NCBI GenBank assembly: GCA_002317115.1
Contig: DCIP01000121.1
Coordinates: 1-13,469 of the forward strand
Origin: Candidatus Scybalocola fimicaballi
GTDB lineage: Bacteria > Bacteroidota > Bacteroidia > Bacteroidales > Paludibacteraceae
Reading direction: 5' to 3'
DNA: 13,469 nt
Part shown: piece after piece, positions 6,704 to 13,469 of the stretch
Position numbering within the stretch: the first letter of the stretch is position 1
Layout of the letters: each line of letters starts with the position of its first letter
Translations under genes and position numbers: made by a program
Notes under the pieces: generated by a model
The model's input: the letters and a program-made list of their open reading frames with translations, nothing else
Told to the model about the DNA's origin: nothing
Databases searched by the model: none

Positions 6704-7216
6704 TCATCGCTTGCTTAATTCGCTCCACAATGTTTCAAATCCAGTCTCAGCCCAATACCAATGAGTGTATCCAGCGATCACATTTTTATATATGTTCACC
6801 AACTCATAAGACTCTTTAATATCAGAGTAGTGAAACTCATGTCCTTTGGCTCCGTTCTTCTCTCGGTAGCCAAGATGCAAACGTGAATTTTCCATCGTCG
6901 CACTAAATGGAAAGACGTTGCACATCTCCACTCCATCAATATCTCTGCACAAATACATGAATCCTCCACATTCCGCAAGGACGCGTCCTCCTTGTTCAAC
7001 GAAATTATTAATCTGCCGACAAATGTTATGATTGGCTTTTAATTCGTCGAGAAACAATTCAGGATATCCTCCGGGCAAATATAGCAAATCACATTGAGGC
7101 AACTCTTTATCATGCAACGGAGAAAAGAAACTCACGTCACCTATCTGCCTCAGTGCATCTACATTGGCACGATAAATAAAGTTAAAAGCCTCATCTTGAG
7201 CTATCAAAATTCGCAT
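6704..7216 (-). CDS. cbiA: CbiA C-terminal half: glutamine amidotransferase domain of cobyrinate a,c-diamide synthase
   Basis: This 170-residue protein matches only the C-terminal GATase domain of CbiA, which releases ammonia from glutamine for amidation of cobyrinate. It shows RILIAQDEAFNF (2-13), LPGGYPELF (47-55), the nucleophile motif AECGGFMYL with Cys83 (81-89), GHEFHYS (125-131) and a late His152 in AGYTHWYWAE that is probably the catalytic histidine. No ATP-binding domain is present; that lies in the preceding gene, whose last 13 bases overlap this start. The two halves are in different frames (-1). The ATG at 7214-7216 coincides with the beginning of the GATase domain and lacks a clear ribosome binding site, so it may depend on translational coupling. 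It could be a functional stand-alone subunit, a frameshifted gene, or a sequencing error. Confidence 0.85.
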   Translation of the reverse strand: MRILIAQDEAFNFIYRANVDALRQIGDVSFFSPLHDKELPQCDLLYLPGGYPELFLDELKANHNICRQINNFVEQGGRVLAECGGFMYLCRDIDGVEMCNVFPFSATMENSRLHLGYREKNGAKGHEFHYSDIKESYELVNIYKNVIAGYTHWYWAETGFETLWSELSKR

Positions 7217-7875
7217 ATTCGGTCAAGATTTACATGTTCAACAATTTCGTCTGCCGCCGCATCTATGAACGTCTCAACTTTCTCCATCTCTGCAATAGAC
7301 AATCCTAAATGTCTGGATGGTATTTGCAACTTATCGTTACGTCTAAGATATCCCAAGCACTCGATGCCTACATCCTCACAAGCCTGTTTCAAAAGTTTAT
7401 AATGCCTCTCCGAGCCAACCATATTAAAGACAACGCCCAAGATATTAGGAGTTGTTTGGTTCGGACTGAAATGCTTATATCCGTACAACAACGGAGCGAC
7501 GGAATAGGCAGTCGACTTTGCATTGACAAGTAGAATAATTGGCAAATCCAAAAGCGTCGCTATCTCCGCACTGCTTCCATACCAACGTTCTTTACCATCG
7601 TATAATCCCATCACTCCTTCCACAACACATATCTCAGCATCTCTTCCATAATTCGCAAACAAATCTTTCACATGCTCCTTGGATGACATCACAGTATCAA
7701 GATTCACACTCTCGGCTCCTGATGCCAATTTATGAAACATAGGATCAATATAGTCTGGTCCACATTTATATGGTTGCACCTTGATTCCTTTTCGTCTTAA
7801 GGCACGTAGCAATCCCATGGCAAATGTTGTCTTACCACAATTTGAATTAGTCGCAGCTATAAGAACTTTACTCAT
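7204..7875 (-). CDS. cbiA: CbiA N-terminal half: ATP-dependent amidoligase domain of cobyrinate a,c-diamide synthase
   Basis: This 223-residue protein matches the N-terminal, dethiobiotin-synthetase-like domain of CbiA, which activates the a and c carboxylates of cobyrinate with ATP before amidation. It carries the P-loop ATNSNCGKTT (8-17), CGPDYIDPMFH (38-48), VVEGVMGLYDG (84-94) and PSRHLGL (186-192). CobB of the aerobic pathway is homologous; the CbiD and CbiG neighbours favour CbiA. Complete CbiA/CobB proteins are about 430-460 residues, so this gene is half-size and ends shortly after EHVNLDRI, where the normal protein continues through a linker into the GATase domain. That domain is encoded immediately downstream in the -1 frame with a 13-base overlap. 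Combined length is about 393, so the usual linker is short or absent. The gene starts 12 bases after the permease stop. Confidence 0.88.
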   Translation of the reverse strand: MSKVLIAATNSNCGKTTFAMGLLRALRRKGIKVQPYKCGPDYIDPMFHKLASGAESVNLDTVMSSKEHVKDLFANYGRDAEICVVEGVMGLYDGKERWYGSSAEIATLLDLPIILLVNAKSTAYSVAPLLYGYKHFSPNQTTPNILGVVFNMVGSERHYKLLKQACEDVGIECLGYLRRNDKLQIPSRHLGLSIAEMEKVETFIDAAADEIVEHVNLDRICEF

Positions 7876-7887
7876 AAGAATATAGAT

Positions 7888-8877
7888 TTAGATATAATGC
7901 CCACCACTTTTTCGTTTCAACAAGACATACAACGCTATCGGGGCTCCGATCAACGCTGTGACTGAGTTTATTGGCAACACTCCGTTTGCTCCTGGCATTT
8001 TACTTATCAGATTACACAACAGCGACAACTCTGCTCCGCATATCAACGTGGCAGGCAACAGAATGCGGTGATCACTCGTTCGGAAAATGCCTCTGGCTAT
8101 GTGTGGGACTGCCAATCCTAAAAACATTATCGGTCCACAATAAGCGGTGACAACAGCTGTAAGGATTCCAGCAGCTGCAATAATCCACATACGGTGTAGT
8201 TTGACATTCAGTCCAAGGTTAAGAGCGTATAAATCTCCCATCAGCATCATATTCAAAGGTTTTGCCAACAGCATTGTCAAAGGAAGCAAAATTGCAATAA
8301 GGCAGACAAAAACGCCTACCTGTCCTCCAGAGACTCTTGAAAACGAACCCAATCCCCAGATAACGTATGCATGGATATCCTCTTCATTCGCATATGCCTT
8401 GAGCACTCCAATAATAGCCGACGCAATATAGCCAATCATCACTCCTGATATAAGCAACGTCGCATTGCCTGCAACTCTTCGCGACAACCAAACTATTACT
8501 ATCATGACGCATAATGATCCAGCAATCGCAGCAAGTATTATCGCAGAATTTCCTATAACACCAAAATGAGAGAGTGAGGTTCCTCCAATAGCACCACTTA
8601 ACAACAATACGAATGCCACACCCAGACTAGCTGCACTCGAAACACCAAGCACGGATGGCCCAGCAAGTGGATTGCGGAATATTGTCTGCATCAGTAAACC
8701 AGCAACAGACAATCCTGCCCCACAAGACATAGCAGTCAGTGTCTGTGGCAGACGGATAGTCATCACCACCGTCTTCCAAAGCTCACTTCCCATCTCCACA
8801 CTTCCCGTCATGAGATTGCAGAATACCAGAAATGGGATAAGCAACAAAAGTATAACAAACAACAATGTATTATTCAT
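7888..8877 (-). CDS. FecCD/BtuC-family ABC transporter permease, probably for corrinoid uptake
   Basis: A 329-residue inner-membrane permease of the FecCD family with many hydrophobic segments, consistent with the usual arrangement of about ten helices. Family motifs are RLPQTLTAMSCGAGLSVAG (42-60), FRNPLAGPSVLGVSS (67-81) and GPIMFLGLAVPHIAR (248-262), the last forming the region that contacts the ATPase in BtuC. It would work as a dimer with the ATPase at 5899-6675. No periplasmic binding protein (BtuF-like) is in the window. Its start is one base after the CbiJ-CbiD stop (TGA C ATG), implying tight coupling in the cobalamin operon. Substrate is inferred from context; cobalamin, cobinamide or another metal chelate are all possible. 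Confidence 0.9.
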   Translation of the reverse strand: MNNTLLFVILLLLIPFLVFCNLMTGSVEMGSELWKTVVMTIRLPQTLTAMSCGAGLSVAGLLMQTIFRNPLAGPSVLGVSSAASLGVAFVLLLSGAIGGTSLSHFGVIGNSAIILAAIAGSLCVMIVIVWLSRRVAGNATLLISGVMIGYIASAIIGVLKAYANEEDIHAYVIWGLGSFSRVSGGQVGVFVCLIAILLPLTMLLAKPLNMMLMGDLYALNLGLNVKLHRMWIIAAAGILTAVVTAYCGPIMFLGLAVPHIARGIFRTSDHRILLPATLICGAELSLLCNLISKMPGANGVLPINSVTALIGAPIALYVLLKRKSGGHYI

Positions 8878-8878
8878 G

Positions 8879-10561
8879 TCAAATCGTCGTATCTTTAATA
8901 AGTTTTACTTTCAATTCTCCGTCTGGAAATACTGTGCGACAATGTTTCTCACAATTCCGCACTACTTCATCAAAAAAAGACGGAGGCATAACATCCCATA
9001 GTTCACGTGCCATCTTCACTCCGTATTTACTCAAATCAGCCTCAACCACATGTGAATGAGTATTAAGATGTCCATCTGCCAGTTTGATGGCCTTTCCTAT
9101 CATAATGCCAATCACAACTCGTTGAAAGCCCAACTCATGCGCTTTCTTCAATGCGTCTCCCACAAAATTTCCATAATGAATCACACGAAGATTAGGTTCT
9201 GCATCTTTAAGGGCATTCTCTCCTTTCTTTCCCGACGCAAAACCAATCTCTTTGCAGCCTATTGCTTTTGCCACTTGGAGTTCTCTGCCAATACTCTCCA
9301 CAAACGCCTCATTGCTCAGTGGTGAAACGATTCCCGATGTTCCGATAATACTGATTCCGTCCACCACCCCAACCTTATTGTTGAATGTATGGCTCCACAA
9401 TTCTCTTCCATTCTCCACACTGATTTTCACATCAACTCCTTTATCAGTCAGTTGTCGGATTTCATATATCATCATCGATCGTGGAGTAGGATTTATAGCT
9501 GGTTCTCCGACAGGAATTCCAAGTCCTGGCAATGTGACGACGCCAACACCTTCCCCTTGAAGGAAACGGATTTCATCATCATTGCGTAAACAAACCTCTG
9601 ATGTGATTTTGCATCCTTTGGTGACGTCGGGATCATCGCTGCTTTCTTTAATAACTGATGCAATTCCCGGATTATCACAATCAACAGTGACTGACAGAGT
9701 CTCGCCATCCGGTAGTGAGAATGAGACTTCACTCGGATATTCCTCGTTTAGCAAAGACAACAAAGCTGCTTTCGTAGCCGCTGTGGCACACGCGCCTGTG
9801 GTCAATCCTGTCTTGAGAGGAAAGAAATCAGGCACCAAATTCTGAACTGCTCTACGTAAAGTATATTTTCCATCGACAGTTATCCAATGCTTTGGTAAAG
9901 ACGGACGACGCACAACATATACCTTTAATCCTAATTCAAGCGCTGCCTCCACTTTAGTTTTAAAACCACCACTCTCGCCACTTTCTTTTGTTAGGATTGC
10001 GTCGCAGCCACACTCTTTCATCATCTCTTTTTCCTCTTCCTTCGTTGGCATTGATGATGGATAAAACAACAGTTTATCTTCTGGAAAATCATTATGTTTT
10101 ACAAGATCAAGACTATCGTCACGATTTAAAATTCTGAATAACGTCTCGTTTTCTTTCCAATAATCTTTTAATTTGGCAATGGTATTGACACCTGATAATG
10201 CCAAGAGTTTCCTACTCTCTATCTTATTTACAGCTTCATTCCAATCCTTCAAATATATGACACCTTCCACATTTTCAGGATAATGTCGTTCCAACCTTAT
10301 CACGGGCATTCCACTCTCAGCAACAGACAGATGTAATCCTTCAGCAAACGGATGAGCAGCGTCGACGATACACTTGATATCATGCTCGATGCAAAACCTT
10401 TTTATATCGTCACTTGTCATCGCGCCGGAAATTCTCACTCCGTTATGAAGCAGCACATCCTGGCCACTACCCTTTGTAGAGTAGTAGAACACTTTACCTG
10501 CCTCTTCCAGCACGTCTATTGCTAATCGACCTTCTGTCGTCCCGCCAAATATCAGTATCAT
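8879..10561 (-). CDS. cbiJ-cbiD: CbiJ-CbiD fusion: cobalt-precorrin-6A reductase and cobalt-precorrin-5B C1-methyltransferase
   Basis: A 560-residue bifunctional corrin ring enzyme. Residues 1 to about 240 are CbiJ/CobK, the reductase making cobalt-precorrin-6B: GGTTEGRLA (6-14), VDAAHPFAE (67-75), LALSGVNTI (120-128) and TKESGESGG (191-199). Residues about 245-560 are CbiD, which uses SAM to methylate C1 of cobalt-precorrin-5B: KTGLTTGACATAATKAA (250-266), SSDDPDVTKG (307-316), LPGLGIPVGEPAINPTPRSM (344-363) and DGISIIGTSGIVSPLSNEAF (401-420). CbiD belongs to the anaerobic pathway, so cobalt is inserted early in this organism. CbiD acts just before CbiJ, so the fusion joins consecutive steps with the later enzyme N-terminal. 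It lies three bases after CbiG-CbiF and one base before the permease. Confidence 0.94.
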   Translation of the reverse strand: MILIFGGTTEGRLAIDVLEEAGKVFYYSTKGSGQDVLLHNGVRISGAMTSDDIKRFCIEHDIKCIVDAAHPFAEGLHLSVAESGMPVIRLERHYPENVEGVIYLKDWNEAVNKIESRKLLALSGVNTIAKLKDYWKENETLFRILNRDDSLDLVKHNDFPEDKLLFYPSSMPTKEEEKEMMKECGCDAILTKESGESGGFKTKVEAALELGLKVYVVRRPSLPKHWITVDGKYTLRRAVQNLVPDFFPLKTGLTTGACATAATKAALLSLLNEEYPSEVSFSLPDGETLSVTVDCDNPGIASVIKESSDDPDVTKGCKITSEVCLRNDDEIRFLQGEGVGVVTLPGLGIPVGEPAINPTPRSMMIYEIRQLTDKGVDVKISVENGRELWSHTFNNKVGVVDGISIIGTSGIVSPLSNEAFVESIGRELQVAKAIGCKEIGFASGKKGENALKDAEPNLRVIHYGNFVGDALKKAHELGFQRVVIGIMIGKAIKLADGHLNTHSHVVEADLSKYGVKMARELWDVMPPSFFDEVVRNCEKHCRTVFPDGELKVKLIKDTTI

Positions 10562-10564
10562 TGG

Positions 10565-12268
10565 TTATCTAAACAAATGCGAGAAGTTTTTATCATAAAG
10601 CTTACTTAACCCCTTACGATTATCAATTGCATCTCCAACCACAATCATAGTTGTGAGCGTCAACCCATTACCTTTGACTATAGAGGCAAGATCCTTCAAT
10701 TGCCCACGAAATATTTTCTGCTCCTTCCACGTGAGTTTATAGCATGCCGCGACGGGAGTTTCTGGTGGATAACCACCTTCAAGTAACTGTTTCTGCACAT
10801 CGTCCACTATACCTGCCGACAAGAAAATACACATTGTGCTCTGGTGCGACGCAAGCATGTGAAGCTTCTCTTTATCCGGCATTGGAGTTCGTCCTTCCCC
10901 ACGTGTCAATATAATCGTCTGACACTTCTCTGGTATTGTGAACTGGCTTTTTAATTCTGCCGCAGCAGCAAGAAATGAAGATATTCCTGGCGTAATATGA
11001 TAATCCATCTTATACTCATCAAAAAAAGCCATCTGCTCTTGAATCGCACCATAAATGCAAGGATCACCAGTATGCAATCTCACAACCAAATGACCTTTAT
11101 CATAATGTTCTTTCATTAGAGCAAATTGTTCCTCTAGATTCAAGTCGGCAGACGACCGCACAACACACCCCGGTTTAGCATAATAAGTCAGTTCTTTAGG
11201 CACTAAGCTTCCAGCATAGAGAATCAAATCCGCATTCTCAAGAAAACGTTTGCCACGCACACTCACTAATTCAGGATCTCCTGGCCCTGCGCCAACAATC
11301 TCAATATGTCCTTCTGAGCTTAGAGATGAGAGCTTAGAGCTTAGAGATGAGATTGCCCAAGTGTAATGAGCACCGTCGAAACAACCTTTAGTTTTCTTAA
11401 TGAGCAGAGTTTTTCCTTCCTTCATCGCACTTGCCTCAGCCACGCCATAACATCCAGTCACCTCAAAAACTTTCTCGGAAGGATTAGGCACATCTACAGT
11501 GGATAGTTCTTCTGCCGAGTAAATAGTTTTCTTTACCCAAGGCATTAAATGGCAAAGACGCTCCAACATAGGCTCATCTTTCTTTAAATCAATAGTTGCG
11601 ACGGTAGAAATATCGTCAACCTCTATTCCACGTGACGCTATCTCTGCAAGTAGTTGGTCCGCACATTCCGCCGGTACGTTTTTCTGACATCCAAAGCCAA
11701 GTGTCAATCCTGTATTGTACGAAATCGCAAACTTATTATCCGCCACTACGATTTTCACCTTGAAGAATCCACTCTCTGGATTTATTGACACATGTGCCGG
11801 ACAAGTCTCACGAAGATAACGAGTACCCTCGTCTTCTTGCAAAAGATATAAAGCAGTTGGTTCACCATTCACGAATGCGGCTATAGCTTTGTTCATTTCC
11901 ACACGATCAACATGCTTTTGCTCCCACCCAAAGCGTTGGGCAAGAGTATCCAATGGCCACAATCCAAGATTATCACTTTGTGTCGTGATGACGGCTTGTG
12001 CTCCTATTGAAGCGGCTATCTTACGTGCTAGTTCATTAGCACCACCTACATGTCCGCTCAACACAGGAATCACCCATTTGCCTGTAGTGTCGATGCAGAC
12101 AACAGCAGAATCAGAATACTTGTCGTGAACCATCGGCAAAATCTTACGCACGCAGATTCCTAATGCACCAGCGAAGACTATCGCGTCGCCAGAAAAAGGA
12201 ATATCCGCTTTTTCTATTTTAGAAAGCAATTGTTTGCCTACCTCATTGATATATTCGTAGTGTATCAT
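10565..12268 (-). CDS. cbiG-cbiF: CbiG-CbiF fusion: cobalt-precorrin-5A hydrolase and cobalt-precorrin-4 C11-methyltransferase
   Basis: A 567-residue bifunctional enzyme. Residues 1 to about 305 are CbiG, which opens the delta-lactone of cobalt-precorrin-5A with loss of acetaldehyde: VFAGALGICVRKI (31-43), PVLSGHVGGANELA (68-81), ITTQSD (94-99), then the C-terminal CbiG part LGFGCQKNVPAE (190-201) and YGVAEASAM (274-282). Residues about 321-567 are CbiF, a SAM-dependent C11 methyltransferase: VGAGPGDPELVSVRGK (325-340), LILYAGSLVP (348-357), VVRLHTGDPCIYGAI (395-409) and YHITPGISSFLAAAAEL (423-439). CbiF acts immediately before CbiG. The junction (about 306-318, ISSLSSKLSSLSS) is encoded by a seven-base tandem repeat. 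The gene lies three bases after CbiE-CbiT and three before CbiJ-CbiD. The ATG at 12266-12268 gives a normal CbiG start. Confidence 0.94.
   Translation of the reverse strand: MIHYEYINEVGKQLLSKIEKADIPFSGDAIVFAGALGICVRKILPMVHDKYSDSAVVCIDTTGKWVIPVLSGHVGGANELARKIAASIGAQAVITTQSDNLGLWPLDTLAQRFGWEQKHVDRVEMNKAIAAFVNGEPTALYLLQEDEGTRYLRETCPAHVSINPESGFFKVKIVVADNKFAISYNTGLTLGFGCQKNVPAECADQLLAEIASRGIEVDDISTVATIDLKKDEPMLERLCHLMPWVKKTIYSAEELSTVDVPNPSEKVFEVTGCYGVAEASAMKEGKTLLIKKTKGCFDGAHYTWAISSLSSKLSSLSSEGHIEIVGAGPGDPELVSVRGKRFLENADLILYAGSLVPKELTYYAKPGCVVRSSADLNLEEQFALMKEHYDKGHLVVRLHTGDPCIYGAIQEQMAFFDEYKMDYHITPGISSFLAAAAELKSQFTIPEKCQTIILTRGEGRTPMPDKEKLHMLASHQSTMCIFLSAGIVDDVQKQLLEGGYPPETPVAACYKLTWKEQKIFRGQLKDLASIVKGNGLTLTTMIVVGDAIDNRKGLSKLYDKNFSHLFR
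11317..11351 (+). repeat. Heptanucleotide tandem repeat inside the CbiG-CbiF linker
   Basis: Five back-to-back seven-base units of two kinds, A = AGCTTAG and B = AGATGAG, in the order A (11317-11323), B (11324-11330), A (11331-11337), A (11338-11344), B (11345-11351). Equivalently, a 14-base AB block recurs at a 21-base distance, so the duplication keeps the reading frame. On the coding strand it specifies a serine/leucine linker (SSLSSKLSSLSS) between the two enzyme domains. All units match their type exactly. Confidence 0.85.
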
Positions 12269-12271
12269 GAT

Positions 12272-13450
12272 TTATTTTTTTTCACGAGCCTGCATTATAT
12301 AAATCGGATTATGCTCATCAATTGCCATACGAGTGCATTTTGTGATCTGCATTCCTATTTCAACAATGGCATCCTCAAACATTTGTCGGCTCTCTTCAGA
12401 AACGGAATTGAATACAATACAACAATCCGATGTCATCACTTTTTTCAATTTCTGAATCATCTCTTTCAATCTGCCTCCGTGTCCACCGATGAAGATTGCT
12501 TCTGGAACTGGATATTGGCTGAGATCTTGTTCCAAAAAATCTCCAATGACAGCTGTGATTCCTGGTGTGCCAAACTTTTGAGAGTTAAGCCTCATCAATT
12601 CCCTACCCTCCTCACGAATCTCAAACGCCGTGATTGCAAGGTGTGGAAACTGCAATTTAGCTTCTATGCTGACACTGCCAGTACAGAATCCGACATCCCA
12701 GAATGAACGACTATTTCTAAGATCCAACATTGACAATGATAGAAGACGGATCGGCATTTTCGTTATCATATTCACTCTGCCATCCAACAAATGGAATTCA
12801 CTTTCCGGAATACCAAACGGACGTTTTTTTTCTGCTGTTTTCTGTAGGATTATACAATTTGGAACCGCATATTCCTTATTCTCATAAAACTCACCAACAG
12901 ATTCCGTAGATTCATTACCGAGGTTTTCTCCGACCGTCATCTTATAATTGTCGTAGCCATATTCCATCATTCTGGACCAGATAGCATTCGGTGTTTTATT
13001 GCGATCCGTCAAGCAACCAATCATCCTTTCTCCACTGATCAAAGCCTCATCAAGTTTATCCCAAGGTCGCCCAGTCAACGATACCACATGCATATCTTGA
13101 TATGGCAGACACATACGGTGTGCCAACATCTGTAAGGAATTAAACGATGGAAAAACTTCGATATCACACTCTGGACATTCACGTTGTACCGTCGCAGCAA
13201 ATCCATAAAACAACGGATCACCAGAGGCGAAAATCACAACGTCGTCATGTTCCTTGTATTTTTCAAAAACATCTGACAATGGAACAACGATATCTATCCA
13301 CCTACATTGAGCAGGCAAATATTTCTCCATAATCTCATGATGACGTTTGCCTCCAGAGAAAACTTTTCCTTCAGAGACAATATCCAATATCTCTGGTGGA
13401 AACCATTGATCACGAGAATCACTTATGCCAATAATTGTGCAATGTTTCAT
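12272..13450 (-). CDS. cbiE-cbiT: CbiE-CbiT fusion (CobL-type): cobalt-precorrin-7 C5-methyltransferase and cobalt-precorrin-6B C15-methyltransferase/decarboxylase
   Basis: A 392-residue bifunctional methyltransferase with the same domain order as CobL. Residues 1 to about 205 are CbiE (C5 methylation): IIGISDS (6-12), FSGGKRHHEIM (31-41), VIFASGDPLFYGFA (72-85) and FPSFNSLQMLAHRM (100-113). Residues about 210-392 are CbiT (C15 methylation and C12 acetate decarboxylation): the linker-proximal GIPESEFHLLDGRVNMITK (213-231), the SAM loop FWDVGFCTGSVSIE (250-263) and IFIGGHGGRLKEMI (319-332). The usual GAGTG of the CbiT SAM loop reads GFCTG here, which I take to be lineage variation. CbiT acts just before CbiE. 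The ATG at 13448-13450 gives the expected CbiE N-terminus. Only 19 bases of upstream sequence are present, so whether another gene precedes it cannot be judged. Confidence 0.94.
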   Translation of the reverse strand: MKHCTIIGISDSRDQWFPPEILDIVSEGKVFSGGKRHHEIMEKYLPAQCRWIDIVVPLSDVFEKYKEHDDVVIFASGDPLFYGFAATVQRECPECDIEVFPSFNSLQMLAHRMCLPYQDMHVVSLTGRPWDKLDEALISGERMIGCLTDRNKTPNAIWSRMMEYGYDNYKMTVGENLGNESTESVGEFYENKEYAVPNCIILQKTAEKKRPFGIPESEFHLLDGRVNMITKMPIRLLSLSMLDLRNSRSFWDVGFCTGSVSIEAKLQFPHLAITAFEIREEGRELMRLNSQKFGTPGITAVIGDFLEQDLSQYPVPEAIFIGGHGGRLKEMIQKLKKVMTSDCCIVFNSVSEESRQMFEDAIVEIGMQITKCTRMAIDEHNPIYIMQAREKK

Positions 13451-13469
13451 TGTAGTTTTGAAAGTTTCA

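Noticed and set aside
7204..7216. Programmed -1 ribosomal frameshift joining the CbiA halves
   Set aside because: The junction (GAA TTT TGA) is not a classic X XXY YYZ slippery heptamer and no strong downstream hairpin is evident, so simple coupling or a mutation is more likely.
12230..12706. Plus-strand open frame of 158 codons opposite CbiT
   Set aside because: It is a shadow of the conserved CbiE-CbiT gene, with no motif and no plausible start signal.
13451..13469. Stop codon of an upstream gene at the right edge (TGA at 13467-13469, minus strand)
   Set aside because: Nineteen bases are too few to decide whether an upstream reading frame ends here.

Overview
The window looks like chromosomal DNA from a Bacteroidales bacterium, possibly Prevotellaceae-like. 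The reasons are a Na+-translocating NADH:quinone reductase (nqr) operon, a Bacteroidetes-type promoter (TAnnTTTG) in front of it, mostly weak ribosome binding sites, and a cobalamin cluster built from two-domain fusion enzymes. Genus-level placement is inference only. Every supported gene lies on the minus strand, so the biological reading direction is from base 13469 down to base 1. No RNA genes, insertion sequences, CRISPR arrays or phage genes were seen. No gene-free stretch exceeds 150 bases.

Region 13450 to 5082 (transcribed leftward) is one tight cobalamin operon with gaps of 1 to 28 bases and one overlap. In order it encodes CbiE-CbiT, CbiG-CbiF and CbiJ-CbiD fusions, a FecCD/BtuC-type permease, an N-terminal CbiA half, a C-terminal CbiA half, a BtuD/FecE-type ATPase and an RNase Z-like metallo-beta-lactamase-fold protein. 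CbiD and CbiG mark the anaerobic (early cobalt insertion) route. The three fusions cover six consecutive steps from cobalt-precorrin-4 to cobalt-precorrin-8. CbiA then amidates cobyrinate, and the ABC proteins probably move a corrinoid or related ligand. CbiK/CbiX, CbiL, CbiH, CbiC, BtuF, any cobalamin riboswitch and the operon promoter are not here; they may lie beyond base 13469.

Bases 4935 to 5081 separate the two operons. They hold part of a heptamer repeat and a good nqr promoter, but no convincing terminator.

Region 4934 to 1 is nqrABCDEF, with nqrF cut off by the window edge. The encoded complex oxidises NADH, reduces quinone and pumps Na+. The covalent FMN sites in NqrB and NqrC and the cysteines expected to hold the NqrD/NqrE iron-sulfur centre are visible.

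The points most worth a second look are the CbiA gene split by a -1 frame change, a heptanucleotide tandem repeat inserted in frame in the CbiG-CbiF linker, a second period-7 repeat over the stop codon of the MBL gene, a long low-complexity tail on NqrC, an apparent TTG start on nqrB, and the unexplained MBL-fold gene in a cobalamin operon. I did not find a clearly new defence or mobile system.
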